Origin: Flavobacterium beibuense
GTDB lineage: Bacteria > Bacteroidota > Bacteroidia > Flavobacteriales > Flavobacteriaceae
Direction: 5' to 3'
NCBI RefSeq assembly: GCF_004151245.1
Contig: NZ_JUIW01000009.1
Span: 62,001-126,000 of the forward strand
DNA: 64,000 nucleotides
The translations under genes were made by a program, and so were the position numbers. Shown here piece by piece: positions 1 through 8,569 of the stretch. Positions within the stretch are counted from its first letter, which is position 1. Each line of letters begins with the position of its first letter. The notes beneath the pieces are model-generated. The model made no database searches. It saw only the letters and a program-made list of their open reading frames with translations, and was not told where the DNA came from.

Positions 1-692
1 AGCTTCGTGAAGGTGTGATGCGTGAGGATTTTGTTGATTTCTATTCGCGTGTTTTTCAAATGAAAAATATAGAAATTATTGGCTTAGGGACAAATCTTTC
101 CTGTCTTTACGGTGTGCTTCCTAATAATGATAAGCTAATCCAGCTTAGTTTGTATAAGCAATTGGTAGAGGCTAAATTCAATGTGAAAATACCTTTTATT
201 TCAGGCGGTTCATCTGTCACAATACCTTTAGTTCAACAGGGTTTAATACCTGTAGGTATTAATCATTTCAGGGTAGGTGAAACCCTTTTTATGGGTACCG
301 ATGTGTACAATAGTGAAAAGTTCGAACATATGGAGAATGATATTTTTAAACTATATGCCGAGATTATTGAGCTTTATGAAAAACCTATAGTGCCAACAGG
401 TGAAATGGGGACAAACCTTGAAGGTACGAGCTTTGATTTTGATGAAAGCGACCACGGTAAAACCACCATTAGGGCTATTATTGATATTGGCCTGTTGGAT
501 ATAGATATGAAACACCTTGATGCTACAGATGCCGAAATTAAATATGCAGGAGCAACATCGGATATGGTTGTTCTGGATCTAGGTGAAAACCCTAAGCAAT
601 ATAAGGTAGGCGATTTAATAGAGTTCACTATGGATTATATGGGTATAGTGCGTATAATGAACTCTAAGTATATTGAAAAGCGTACCGTTTAA
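1..692 (+). CDS. Alanine/ornithine racemase family PLP enzyme, C-terminal part (5' truncated by window)
   Basis: The reading frame is open from base 3 of the window, so the gene starts upstream and only about 230 C-terminal residues are visible. The order of conserved blocks (GTNLSC, ISGGSS, GINHFRVGE, then a late GATSDMVVLD) matches the alanine/ornithine racemase family, which interconverts L- and D-amino acids with pyridoxal phosphate. The PLP-binding lysine lies in the missing N-terminal barrel and cannot be checked. The substrate cannot be decided. The stop codon shares a 4-nt TTAA with the stop of the convergent SulP gene. Confidence 0.8.
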   Translation, partial: LREGVMREDFVDFYSRVFQMKNIEIIGLGTNLSCLYGVLPNNDKLIQLSLYKQLVEAKFNVKIPFISGGSSVTIPLVQQGLIPVGINHFRVGETLFMGTDVYNSEKFEHMENDIFKLYAEIIELYEKPIVPTGEMGTNLEGTSFDFDESDHGKTTIRAIIDIGLLDIDMKHLDATDAEIKYAGATSDMVVLDLGENPKQYKVGDLIEFTMDYMGIVRIMNSKYIEKRTV

Positions 693-2218
693 TTGTGAAT
701 ATTGGTCACTACTTTATAAGTAGGATCTTCCATTATATTAACATCAATAACAGCTTCTGCATTTTTAAGTAACCTTATGCAGTCGTCGCTAAGATGTCTC
801 AGGTGGACCATTTTACCTGCCTCGTGGTATTTTTTGGTAATTGAATTTAGAGCTTCAATAGCCGACATGTCTGCTACGCGACTTTCCTTAAAGTCTATTA
901 TAACCTCATTAGGATCTGAATCTACATTAAATTTCTCTGCAAATACAGTAGTTGATCCAAAGAATAACGGACCGTAAATTTCATAATGCTTAACACCGTT
1001 ATCATCTATATAGTGCCTTGCGCGTATGCGCTTGGCGCTTTCCCATGCAAATACCAATGCCGATATTATAACACCTATCAATACGGCAAGTGCTAAGTTT
1101 TTCATGAAAATGGTAATAAATGCTACCAGTATACCGGTAATAATATCTGACTTGGGCATTTTATTTATAATCCTGAAGCTTGCCCATTCAAAAGTGCCTA
1201 TTGCAACCATAATCATTACTCCGGTTAAAGCTGCCATTGGCAGTTTACCGATTACAGGTGCACCTACCAATATTATTAGCAAGATAGTTAGCGAAGCTAT
1301 TATACCTGATAACCTTGCTCTTGATCCGGCAGATAGGTTAACCAGTGTTTGTGCAATCATTGGGCAGCCACCCATTCCAAAAAAGAATCCGTTAGCAATG
1401 TTGGCACCTCCCTGTGCTAAACATTCCCTGTTGCTGTTTCCTCTTGTTTTCGTTATCTCGTCTACAAGGTTTAAGGTTAATAGTCCTTCTGTAAGCCCTA
1501 CTGCTGCCATGATTAGTGAATAAGGAAATATTATTTTAAGGGTTTCAAGTGTGAAAGGTATTTCCGGAATATGGAAAGGAGGAAAACCTCCCTCTACAGA
1601 AGCGATATCTTCTACTGTTTTAGTGTTTATATTAAATAGTAAAACTACCCCAAATACTACCATGATAGCAACTAGGGAAGCAGGGACAGCTTTCGTTATT
1701 TTAGGAAAAATCATTACTATTCCTATGGTTAAGGCTACAAGTCCGCCCATAATGTAAAGCGGTGTTCCGTTTAGCCAACTCTCTCCGTTTTTAAACTGCT
1801 CCAGTTGAGACATAAAAATAATTACTGCCAGTCCGTTTACAAAACCATACATTACAGGTTGTGGTACAAGCCTGATGAACTTACCAAGTTTGAATAATCC
1901 TACCAAAATCTGGAAGACCCCGGCTAATGCCACTGCGCCAAAAACATATTCTATACCGTGCGACTGCATTAGGGCGATAAGTACAACTACAGTAGCACCT
2001 GCACCTCCCGAAACCAACCCCGGTCTTCCTCCAAAAACGGCTGTTATCAGTCCCATAATAAAGGCTGCATATAAGCCGACAAGTGGAGGGAATCCCGCTA
2101 ATATCGCAAATGATAAAGATTCCGGTATCATGGTCATGGCTACAGTAAGGCCTGCCAGGATTTCATTTTTATAATTTACTTTTTGTGAAAAATCAAACAG
2201 GTTAAAGATTTTGGTCAT
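689..2218 (-). CDS. SulP family anion permease with STAS domain
   Basis: This 509-residue protein is an inner-membrane transporter. Residues about 15-400 are a series of hydrophobic helices with the SulP signature near the N-terminus (AGLTVAMTMIPESLSFA), and residues about 405-500 form a cytoplasmic STAS domain (VIIDFKESRVADMSAIEAL). SulP proteins carry sulfate, bicarbonate or other anions, often with Na+ or H+; the substrate is not readable here. No carbonic anhydrase or sulfur-assimilation gene is adjacent. A TATTTTTG element on the minus strand (positions 2271-2278) is a plausible -7 box. The 3' end overlaps the racemase stop by 4 nt. Confidence 0.9.
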   Translation of the reverse strand: MTKIFNLFDFSQKVNYKNEILAGLTVAMTMIPESLSFAILAGFPPLVGLYAAFIMGLITAVFGGRPGLVSGGAGATVVVLIALMQSHGIEYVFGAVALAGVFQILVGLFKLGKFIRLVPQPVMYGFVNGLAVIIFMSQLEQFKNGESWLNGTPLYIMGGLVALTIGIVMIFPKITKAVPASLVAIMVVFGVVLLFNINTKTVEDIASVEGGFPPFHIPEIPFTLETLKIIFPYSLIMAAVGLTEGLLTLNLVDEITKTRGNSNRECLAQGGANIANGFFFGMGGCPMIAQTLVNLSAGSRARLSGIIASLTILLIILVGAPVIGKLPMAALTGVMIMVAIGTFEWASFRIINKMPKSDIITGILVAFITIFMKNLALAVLIGVIISALVFAWESAKRIRARHYIDDNGVKHYEIYGPLFFGSTTVFAEKFNVDSDPNEVIIDFKESRVADMSAIEALNSITKKYHEAGKMVHLRHLSDDCIRLLKNAEAVIDVNIMEDPTYKVVTNIHN

Positions 2219-2270
2219 TATAAAAGTGTTGTATTTTAATAGATTAGGGTAGGAGGTGTTTTTGAAGGCG

Positions 2271-2278
2271 CAAAAATA
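2271..2278 (-). promoter_or_regulatory. Putative -7 box of the SulP gene
   Basis: Read on the minus strand this is TATTTTTG, matching the Bacteroidota -7 consensus TAnnTTTG, about 53 nt before the SulP start. No clear TTTG -33 element is visible at the usual distance, so the call is tentative. Confidence 0.4.
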
Positions 2279-2374
2279 GGGCTTTTTTTATAAATGGATT
2301 TTATAGGGTACTTTTGGTTTAATTCTTAATGTTAAATTAATGTTAGAATTTTTTTTGAATTACTATTTATCGTA

Positions 2375-2386
2375 ATATTGCAATAT
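2375..2386. promoter_or_regulatory. Candidate ArsR operator (12-bp palindrome)
   Basis: ATATTGCAATAT is a perfect palindrome centred 18 nt before the ArsR ATG, in a longer dyad-like stretch (CGTAATATTGCAATATAC). SmtB/ArsR repressors bind such AT-rich dyads in the promoter and fall off when As(III) binds. It also supports the ATG at 2399, because a TTG at 2378 would put coding sequence over the operator. Confidence 0.6.
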
Positions 2387-2398
2387 ACAAATAGAGTT

Positions 2399-2731
2399 AT
2401 GGGAGCAACAAAATCAGATCAGTTTACAGAAGAGCAAAATAAACTTGCTCTTTTGGCAAAAGCGTTAGGGCATCCGGCTAGGATTGCCATAATAGAATAT
2501 CTGCTTAAAGTAGATTCCTGTATATGTGGTGATATAGTAGGGGTGTTGCCTCTGGCTCAGCCTACAGTATCACAGCACTTGAAAGAACTTAAAAATGCCG
2601 GACTCATAAAAGGTAATATAGAGGGTACTGCTATATGCTACTGTATTGATGAGGCGGGATTCGAAAAAATTAAATCATTTTTTGAGCATGTTTCTCTTTC
2701 ATTGGCGAAAAAGAAATATAACTGTTGTTAA
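2399..2731 (+). CDS. arsR: ArsR family arsenite-responsive repressor
   Basis: This is a 110-residue winged-helix regulator of the SmtB/ArsR family. Cys41 and Cys43 (SCICGD) sit at the start of helix 3, where E. coli-type ArsR proteins bind As(III) or Sb(III). The recognition helix follows (QPTVSQHLKELKNAGL, about 54-69). The protein ends in Asn-Cys-Cys, adding two C-terminal cysteines. I chose the ATG at 2399 over the TTG at 2378 because the palindrome at 2375-2386 looks like its operator. It heads a co-directional set with DUF6428, arsC and acr3 and presumably represses it. Confidence 0.92.
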   Translation: MGATKSDQFTEEQNKLALLAKALGHPARIAIIEYLLKVDSCICGDIVGVLPLAQPTVSQHLKELKNAGLIKGNIEGTAICYCIDEAGFEKIKSFFEHVSLSLAKKKYNCC

Positions 2732-2748
2732 TTAAAAAATTAAAAATT

Positions 2749-3204
2749 ATGAGATTATCAGAAATAAAAAATATACTGGAAACAGTTGAAGGGGTTACTT
2801 TCAGATTACCAAACGGGACATATGTGCCGGAACATTTTCATGTAACGGAAGTAGGTGTGGTTGCCCGAAATTTTATAGACTGTGGAGGCACAGTTAGGAA
2901 AGAGACAGTTGCTAATTTTCAGCTATGGGATGCAAATGATTATGAGCACAGACTTAAACCTAAGAAACTGCGCAACATAATAGCGTTATCGGAAAAAGTA
3001 CTTGGTATGGAAGATAGCGAGATTGAAGTAGAATATCAGGATACGACCATAGGTAAGTACGGACTTGATTTTGATGGAAAAGATTTTGTACTTACAATAA
3101 AAAATACCGCATGCTTAGCGTCTGATACCTGCGGGGTGCCGGAGAAAAAAGAATTAGTTGAGAACCAACAATCATGTTGTACTCCGGGAGGAGGATGTTG
3201 TTAA
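2749..3204 (+). CDS. DUF6428 family protein in arsenic operon
   Basis: This 151-residue protein matches the DUF6428 family, which recurs in Bacteroidota arsenic clusters and has no known activity. The body is a soluble alpha/beta domain with no signal peptide (THE block FRLPNGTYVPEHFHVTEVG is the most distinctive). The C-terminal 40 residues hold six cysteines, including a CCTPGGGCC tail at the very end, suited to binding a soft metal or metalloid. The ATG at 2749 starts 17 nt after the arsR stop; an upstream TTG at 2725 would overlap arsR. Context suggests a role in arsenic handling, perhaps as a chaperone; this is inference. Confidence 0.75.
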   Translation: MRLSEIKNILETVEGVTFRLPNGTYVPEHFHVTEVGVVARNFIDCGGTVRKETVANFQLWDANDYEHRLKPKKLRNIIALSEKVLGMEDSEIEVEYQDTTIGKYGLDFDGKDFVLTIKNTACLASDTCGVPEKKELVENQQSCCTPGGGCC

Positions 3205-3214
3205 TTTTTATTAT

Positions 3215-3631
3215 ATGAATAAGATTTTAGTATTATGTACAGGTAATAGCTGCAGAAGCCAGATGGCTCACGGTTACCTAAATTATTTTGCAAACGGCAG
3301 GGCAGAAGTTTATAGTGCAGGAGTTGAAACGCATGGCGTAAATCCAAAAGCTATAGCTTTTATGAAGGAAGATGGTATTGATATATCAGGCCACACGTCT
3401 AATAATGTGGAGGAGTATAGTGATATCGACTTTGATTTTATAATCACGGTTTGCGATAATGCTAAGGAAAACTGTCCTTTTTTCCCTTCTAAAGCCGAAC
3501 GTTTTCATTATAATTTTCCGGATCCTTCCAAATATGAGGGTAGTGAAGAAGAAGTTGCTGCTGAGTTCAGAAGGGTTAGGGAAATGATAAAAGAGTATTG
3601 TAAAAATTTTATTGATATGATGGCTGTATAG
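3215..3631 (+). CDS. arsC: Arsenate reductase, thioredoxin-coupled type
   Basis: This is a 138-residue protein with the low-molecular-weight phosphatase fold. The P-loop CTGNSCRS starts at Cys8, and Cys80 and Cys87 (VCDNAKENC) match the spacing of Cys10, Cys82 and Cys89 of Staphylococcus aureus pI258 ArsC. All three relay cysteines for reducing arsenate to arsenite are therefore present, pointing to thioredoxin rather than glutaredoxin as the electron donor. The general acid loop is DPSK. The start at ATG 3215 aligns with family starts; 10 nt separate it from the DUF6428 stop. Confidence 0.92.
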   Translation: MNKILVLCTGNSCRSQMAHGYLNYFANGRAEVYSAGVETHGVNPKAIAFMKEDGIDISGHTSNNVEEYSDIDFDFIITVCDNAKENCPFFPSKAERFHYNFPDPSKYEGSEEEVAAEFRRVREMIKEYCKNFIDMMAV

Positions 3632-3725
3632 CCACGGTAATATTTTCTGTCTTTTGTCTGTCGGTTTTTAGTGTCGTTTCTTACCGGTATTCATTGGCAG
3701 AAAATATTGCCGAAAATTTATTCTT

Positions 3726-4784
3726 ATGAGTGTAACTAATTGTGCTCCGGCTGCTGAGAGAAAAAAACTGGGGTTTTTAGACCGTTACCTAACCTTGTGG
3801 ATTTTTACGGCGATGGTTATCGGGGTGATGATAGGGTATTTTTCCCTAGATGCCGATAGTTTTATTAATTCGTTTTCCAGCGGTACTACTAACATACCTT
3901 TGGCAATTGGGCTGATAATAATGATGTATCCGCCATTAGCAAAAGTAAAATATGAAACAATTGGTAAAGTTTTCAGGAATACAAAAGTATTAGGTGCTTC
4001 GTTATTGCTTAATTGGGTAATAGGACCTATAATTATGTTCTTTTTAGCTATTTTATTTTTAAAAGGATATCCTGAATACATGTCGGGGCTGATATTAATA
4101 GGTATTGCACGATGTATTGCAATGGTAATAGTGTGGAACGAACTTGCAGAGGGTAATCGTGAATATGCTGCGGGGCTGGTTGCCTTAAACAGTGTTTTCC
4201 AGGTGCTGTTGTACAGCGTTTATGCTTATGTTTTTATAACGGTGCTTCCGCCGTACTTTGGTATAGAAGGCATGGAAGTTTCTATAACTATGGGTGAGAT
4301 TGCCCAAAGTGTATTGCTTTACCTAGGGGTTCCTTTTGCTGCAGGTATACTCTCAAGAATTATACTCATAAAACTTAAAGGTGAAGAATGGTTTACAAAA
4401 AAATATCTTCCTTTTATTTCTCCTTTTACGCTTATAGCACTATTGTTTACAATTGTACTGATGTTTAGCCTTAAGGGGAAACTCATAGTGGAGATACCTA
4501 TGGATGTGCTTCGTATTGCTGTTCCGTTAGCGGTTTATTTTGTAATCATGTTTGTGGCGAGCTTTTTTATAGCAAAAAAAACAGGAGCAGATTACAGCCA
4601 GTCGGCGGCGATATCCTTTACTGCTGCGGGTAATAATTTTGAACTGGCAATTGCTGTGGCAATAGGGGTATTTGGTATAAACAGTGGTCAGGCTTTTGCG
4701 GGAGTTATAGGTCCGTTGGTAGAAGTACCTGCACTTATAGCGTTGGTTAACCTTGCTTTTTGGATAAAGAAAAAATATTTTTAG
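3726..4784 (+). CDS. acr3: ACR3 family arsenite efflux transporter
   Basis: This 352-residue integral membrane protein has about ten helices and the Acr3 signature around [19 protein letters not shown]. Cys130 within it matches the essential conserved cysteine of Acr3 transporters, and [13 protein letters not shown] near residue 300 is the second conserved block. It exports As(III) made by ArsC, using the proton-motive force. It follows arsC by about 95 nt in the same direction and closes the operon. Family identity is clear. Confidence 0.93.
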   Translation: MSVTNCAPAAERKKLGFLDRYLTLWIFTAMVIGVMIGYFSLDADSFINSFSSGTTNIPLAIGLIIMMYPPLAKVKYETIGKVFRNTKVLGASLLLNWVIGPIIMFFLAILFLKGYPEYMSGLILIGIARCIAMVIVWNELAEGNREYAAGLVALNSVFQVLLYSVYAYVFITVLPPYFGIEGMEVSITMGEIAQSVLLYLGVPFAAGILSRIILIKLKGEEWFTKKYLPFISPFTLIALLFTIVLMFSLKGKLIVEIPMDVLRIAVPLAVYFVIMFVASFFIAKKTGADYSQSAAISFTAAGNNFELAIAVAIGVFGINSGQAFAGVIGPLVEVPALIALVNLAFWIKKKYF

Positions 4785-4837
4785 TTTTTTGCGTTTAGAT
4801 AAATAGGTTATTTTTATTAGCAAACTATCTAAACCAA

Positions 4838-5317
4838 ATGAAGCCTGTTTTTCCTTTAATTGATATTTACGATTCTTATCATGTAGATCTGATTCCTACA
4901 GAAGAGAATCTTTCTAAAGCTCCGGCTACAGAATTACTTATAAAAGACAATCATTCTTTGCTTTATGACGGGCAGGGTAATATCTGGAAATATTACCTGA
5001 AGTCAGACTTGTTTGAAGATACTGTTGTGAACAGAGTGGTGGCTCATACTTTATACAATCCTGAATTTGAAGTGGAGCCGGTTTGGGAACATGCAGGTGA
5101 ATACCATATTGAAGATATAAAGGAAGAGATACAGCGTTGCATTGATTATGATGAGGGCATTATAACCCAATATGAGGATGCCGATATTATCAAAAAAGAG
5201 ATAGCTATCTGTTTTTCGTTTGCCGATGTGGTAAATGTTTTAAACAAATATGTTTTTGATGCAAGGCCGGATGAAATTCTTGCCGAACAAAAACGCAGGG
5301 AAGAAGCGAACGATTAA
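4838..5317 (+). CDS. Hypothetical soluble protein, 159 aa
   Basis: I do not recognise this family. The protein is acidic, with no signal peptide or membrane segment, and is predicted cytoplasmic. Its N-terminal half has alternating hydrophobic strands (HVDLIPTEENL, LLYDGQGNIWKYYL) and its C-terminal half is helical and charged. It lies 53 nt after acr3 on the same strand, but nothing ties it to arsenic. Its stop shares a TTAA with the stop of the convergent methylase gene. Confidence 0.6.
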   Translation: MKPVFPLIDIYDSYHVDLIPTEENLSKAPATELLIKDNHSLLYDGQGNIWKYYLKSDLFEDTVVNRVVAHTLYNPEFEVEPVWEHAGEYHIEDIKEEIQRCIDYDEGIITQYEDADIIKKEIAICFSFADVVNVLNKYVFDARPDEILAEQKRREEAND

Positions 5318-6030
5318 AATTTATGGATTATAAAGATTGCAGGCCTGTTGTGCAGGTCCAGCTTTTCTTTTTTCCACTGTGCTACGGTTTTTGTCTTAAT
5401 ATATTCGGTAGATAACGTAATATCGCAGGCAATGCATAAATGAGTAGAAGGTTGTAGGGTTTGTAAAATATCTTCAACCAGTTTGTTATTGCGATAAGGG
5501 GTTTCTATAAAAAGTTGCGACTGGCTCTTTTCGTGCGACAGTTTTTCAAAATTTTTAAGTGCATTTTTCTTTTCACCTTTATCTATAGGCAGGTAGCCGT
5601 TAAAAGCAAAACTTTGCCCGTTCATTCCTGATGTCATAATAGCCAAAAGTATAGAAGACGGTCCTACAAGCGGTACAACCTGAATGCCTTTTTCGTGAGC
5701 GATTTTAACTATCGCAGCGCCTGGATCGGCTACACCGGGGCAACCAGCTTCACTCATTAGTCCTACATTTTTACCTTCAAGGCAAGGTTTTATAAAATCA
5801 TGGTGTTCTGAAGGTTCTGTGTGCTTGTTAAGTACAGATATTTTTAGCTCGGGCTGTTTTTTAGCAGGTAGTATTGCCTTAATGAAACGGCGAGCTGTTT
5901 TTTCATTTTCCACAATATAGTGATCAATAAACTCAATGGATTTCTCTACCGTTTCCGGAAGAACCTCTTTTGGGTTGGCATCGGGGCCAAGAGGGACTGG
6001 TAACAGATATAATTTTCCTATTGTGTTCAT
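5314..6030 (-). CDS. RsmI-like SAM-dependent (tetrapyrrole methylase fold) methyltransferase
   Basis: This 238-residue protein has the COG0313 fold: an N-terminal strand (LYLLPVPLG), the glycine-rich block GLMSEAGCPGVADPGA (about residues 93-108) and VVPLVGPSSILLAIMTSG, which form the SAM pocket in RsmI and the tetrapyrrole methylases. RsmI 2'-O-methylates C1402 of 16S rRNA. This protein is shorter than RsmI (about 280 residues), so it may be a Bacteroidota paralogue with another target. It is the last gene of a minus-strand unit with dnaA and the phosphatase; its ATG shares one base with the upstream TGA. Confidence 0.8.
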   Translation of the reverse strand: MNTIGKLYLLPVPLGPDANPKEVLPETVEKSIEFIDHYIVENEKTARRFIKAILPAKKQPELKISVLNKHTEPSEHHDFIKPCLEGKNVGLMSEAGCPGVADPGAAIVKIAHEKGIQVVPLVGPSSILLAIMTSGMNGQSFAFNGYLPIDKGEKKNALKNFEKLSHEKSQSQLFIETPYRNNKLVEDILQTLQPSTHLCIACDITLSTEYIKTKTVAQWKKEKLDLHNRPAIFIIHKF

Positions 6031-6497
6031 CAGGCGTGTTCTTTTATAAGTTTGGTAGCTACAATTTCGCAGGCTTGATCAAGCATATCGTAAACATTGT
6101 CAAAACCTTCAGGTCCTCCGTAGTAAGGATCGGGCACATTAACTCCCTGTCCCGGATGAAGGGCATCCATCATCAGGCTTACTTCGGCTTTGGTTGTGTC
6201 ATTAGGGGCAAGTCTTAAAACATCTTTAAGGTTAGAGCTGTCCATAACAAAAATATGGTCGAATTCAGTAAAGTCGGATGTTTTAAATTGTCTTGCTTTT
6301 TGACAGCTGATGTCCAGGCCACGGTTTTTTGCAGTAGCTATAGAGCGTTTGTCAGGCTGTTCGCCTACATGCCAGCCACCTGTTCCGGCAGAATCCACAA
6401 CAAATTTTCCTGTAGGGAGTTTAGATTGTAAAATACCTTCTGCCAGGGGAGAACGGCAAATGTTTCCCAGGCATACCATTAAAATCTTAACGGGCAT
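6030..6497 (-). CDS. Low-molecular-weight protein-tyrosine phosphatase
   Basis: This is a 155-residue LMW-PTP. The P-loop CLGNICRS starts at Cys9 with the catalytic Arg15, and the general-acid loop DPYYGG lies near residue 120. Unlike ArsC in this window it lacks the second and third relay cysteines, so phosphotyrosine hydrolysis is the expected reaction. It is translationally coupled on both sides: its ATG overlaps the dnaA stop by one base (TAATG) and its TGA overlaps the methylase ATG. The substrate is unknown. Confidence 0.9.
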   Translation of the reverse strand: MPVKILMVCLGNICRSPLAEGILQSKLPTGKFVVDSAGTGGWHVGEQPDKRSIATAKNRGLDISCQKARQFKTSDFTEFDHIFVMDSSNLKDVLRLAPNDTTKAEVSLMMDALHPGQGVNVPDPYYGGPEGFDNVYDMLDQACEIVATKLIKEHA

Positions 6498-7924
6498 TAT
6501 ATCGATAGTTTTTTGTTGATATCATCAACAAATTTACGGAATTGTTTATCGGTTGAAACTAAGTTGTCTACAGTTTTACATGCATGCAGTACGGTAGCGT
6601 GATCTCGGTCACCAATTTGAGAACCGATGTTTGCCAACGATGCTTTAGTGAACTTTTTAGCAAAGAACATAGCCAGCTGGCGAGCCTGTACTACATGGCG
6701 TTTTCTTGTTTTAGACTGTAGTGTATCAACATCAAGCTGGAAATAATCTGAAACTACCTTTTGTATGTAATCTATAGATATTTCGCGCTTCACATTTTTC
6801 ACGAACTTTTCCACTACCTGCTTAGCAAGGTCTATGGTAACCTCACGTTTGTTGAAAGAAGACTGTGCTATTAAAGAGATAATGGCTCCTTCAAGCTCAC
6901 GAACGTTAGATTTGATGTTTTTAGCCACATACTCCACAATCTCATCAGGCATTTCAACCCCATCACGGTATAATATGTTATTAAGGATAGATATCCTTGT
7001 TTCATAATCCGGTTGGTGAAGTTCGGCAGATAATCCCCACTTAAAACGTGATAATAGCCTTTGCTCGATATCCTGCATGTCAACAGGAGCCTTATCTGAA
7101 GTAAGGATAACCTGTTTTCCGTTTTGGTGCAGGTGATTGAATATATGGAAGAAAACATCCTGTGTGCCTGTTTTACCCGACAGGAACTGTACGTCATCTA
7201 TAATAAGTACATCTATCAGTTGGTAAAAATGGATAAAGTCGTTTCTTGTATTTCTTTTTACGGAGTCAATATACTGCTGCGTGAAAATTTCTGCAGAAAT
7301 ATAAAGTACTGTCTTTTCTGGGAACTTCTCTTTAATTTCAACACCAATGGCATGTGCAAGGTGGGTTTTACCCAAGCCTACACCGCCAAATATTAATAGC
7401 GGGTTGAAAGAAGTGCCTCCCGGTTTATTGGCAACAGCCATACCTGCCGAACGTGCCAGCCTGTTAGAATCTCCTTCAAGGAAATTGTCAAAGCTGTAGT
7501 TGGCATTAAGCTGTGATTCGATTTTTACGTTTCTTATTCCCGGTATGATAAAAGGGTTTTTAAGCTCCGGATTTTTGTTTTGCAAAGGTACATCAACCTC
7601 CTGTGGTTTAACAGGTGTACGATGGGCACTTGGTAACTGTTCGGTAAACGGTTGTTTGTTGCCGTAAACGTTCTCCATTTTAATTTTATAGAGTAACTTT
7701 GCACCGTTTCCAAGTTCTTTGGTTAGTGCAACCTTTAGTAGTTTTACATAGTGTTCTTCCAGCCATTCATAAAAGAATTTACTGGGTACCTGAATATAAA
7801 GAGCATTGTCAGTTAACTCTACCGCTCTAATCGGTTCGAACCAGGTTTTGTATGCCTGATCCTGAATATTGTCTTTTATGAACACCAGACAGTTTTCCCA
7901 TACCGATTGCGCAGTTTTAGTCAT
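6497..7924 (-). CDS. dnaA: Chromosomal replication initiator DnaA
   Basis: This 475-residue protein shows all DnaA domains: N-terminal domain I (VWENCLVFIKDNIQDQ), a variable linker, the AAA+ core with Walker A GGVGLGKTH near residue 178 and Walker B LIIDDVQFL, and the C-terminal helix-turn-helix with the DnaA-box signature DRDHATVLHACKTV. It opens oriC at initiation. It is the first gene of a minus-strand trio. The 188-nt AT-rich region before it shows no consensus DnaA boxes (TTATCCACA), and no dnaN follows, so the gene itself does not mark the origin here. Confidence 0.97.
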   Translation of the reverse strand: MTKTAQSVWENCLVFIKDNIQDQAYKTWFEPIRAVELTDNALYIQVPSKFFYEWLEEHYVKLLKVALTKELGNGAKLLYKIKMENVYGNKQPFTEQLPSAHRTPVKPQEVDVPLQNKNPELKNPFIIPGIRNVKIESQLNANYSFDNFLEGDSNRLARSAGMAVANKPGGTSFNPLLIFGGVGLGKTHLAHAIGVEIKEKFPEKTVLYISAEIFTQQYIDSVKRNTRNDFIHFYQLIDVLIIDDVQFLSGKTGTQDVFFHIFNHLHQNGKQVILTSDKAPVDMQDIEQRLLSRFKWGLSAELHQPDYETRISILNNILYRDGVEMPDEIVEYVAKNIKSNVRELEGAIISLIAQSSFNKREVTIDLAKQVVEKFVKNVKREISIDYIQKVVSDYFQLDVDTLQSKTRKRHVVQARQLAMFFAKKFTKASLANIGSQIGDRDHATVLHACKTVDNLVSTDKQFRKFVDDINKKLSI

Positions 7925-8112
7925 ATATCTGAAAATTAAATGTTTATTATTGGTTGTTTTGCAAAAGAAATGAACAGGATTTTACCCCTGTACGAGAGAA
8001 CAAATATGTAAACAATTTTTTTTAAAAAAAAATGGTTTGCGTATTGATTTTTATAAAAAAATATTGTAAGTGATTTAAAAAAATATTAATACAAAATTAA
8101 CGCTTTAAAAAT

Positions 8113-8520
8113 ATGAAAATTCATGAATTTAATGTAAGGGTGAGATATGCCGAAACCGACCAGATGGGTGTTGTTTATCACGGTAATTACGCGCAATACT
8201 TTGAAATGGGGCGTGTGGAATGGCTTCGAAATCTGGGACTTACATATAAGTTTATGGAGCAAAAGGGGGTAATGCTTCCTGTTGTTTCCTTAACAATGAA
8301 TTACAAAAAACCTGCCCGCTATGATGATTTGTTAACAGTGCGAACTATCTTTAAAAAACAGCAATCGGTGAAGATAGAATTCGACTATGAGATACTAAAT
8401 GAGCAGGGTGAGTTATTAACAACGGGTAACTCAGTTTTGGTGTTTGTGGACATGAAAACTGGACGGCCAATTTTGCCTCCGGATTACGTTTCAGAGAAAA
8501 TGGATTTAGTTAAGATTTAA
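8113..8520 (+). CDS. YbgC/FadM-type acyl-CoA thioesterase
   Basis: This 135-residue hot-dog-fold protein carries the 4-hydroxybenzoyl-CoA thioesterase signature YAETDQMGVVYHGNY with the catalytic Asp16. Proteins of this type hydrolyse short- or medium-chain acyl-CoA esters and work as tetramers in the cytoplasm. It stands alone, divergent from dnaA. A strong hairpin with a T-tract about 90 nt after its stop lies inside the convergent yigZ-like gene and probably ends this transcript. Confidence 0.87.
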   Translation: MKIHEFNVRVRYAETDQMGVVYHGNYAQYFEMGRVEWLRNLGLTYKFMEQKGVMLPVVSLTMNYKKPARYDDLLTVRTIFKKQQSVKIEFDYEILNEQGELLTTGNSVLVFVDMKTGRPILPPDYVSEKMDLVKI

Positions 8521-8569
8521 CTAATTTTAACATTTCTCTTTTTAAAAAAAAATCAATTTGAGAAAGAAC

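Noticed and set aside
1026..1523. Long ORF on the plus strand opposite the SulP gene
   Set aside because: It is a frame shadow of the membrane protein gene, with composition mirroring its hydrophobic codons and no homology pattern.
3158..3214. An upstream extension of arsC (start near 3158)
   Set aside because: The added 19 residues overlap the DUF6428 coding end in another frame and do not match ArsC, whose conserved start is MNKILVLC at 3215.
7925..8112. AT-rich gap upstream of dnaA as a replication origin
   Set aside because: No TTATCCACA-type DnaA boxes are visible and no dnaN follows. AT-richness alone is common in this genome.
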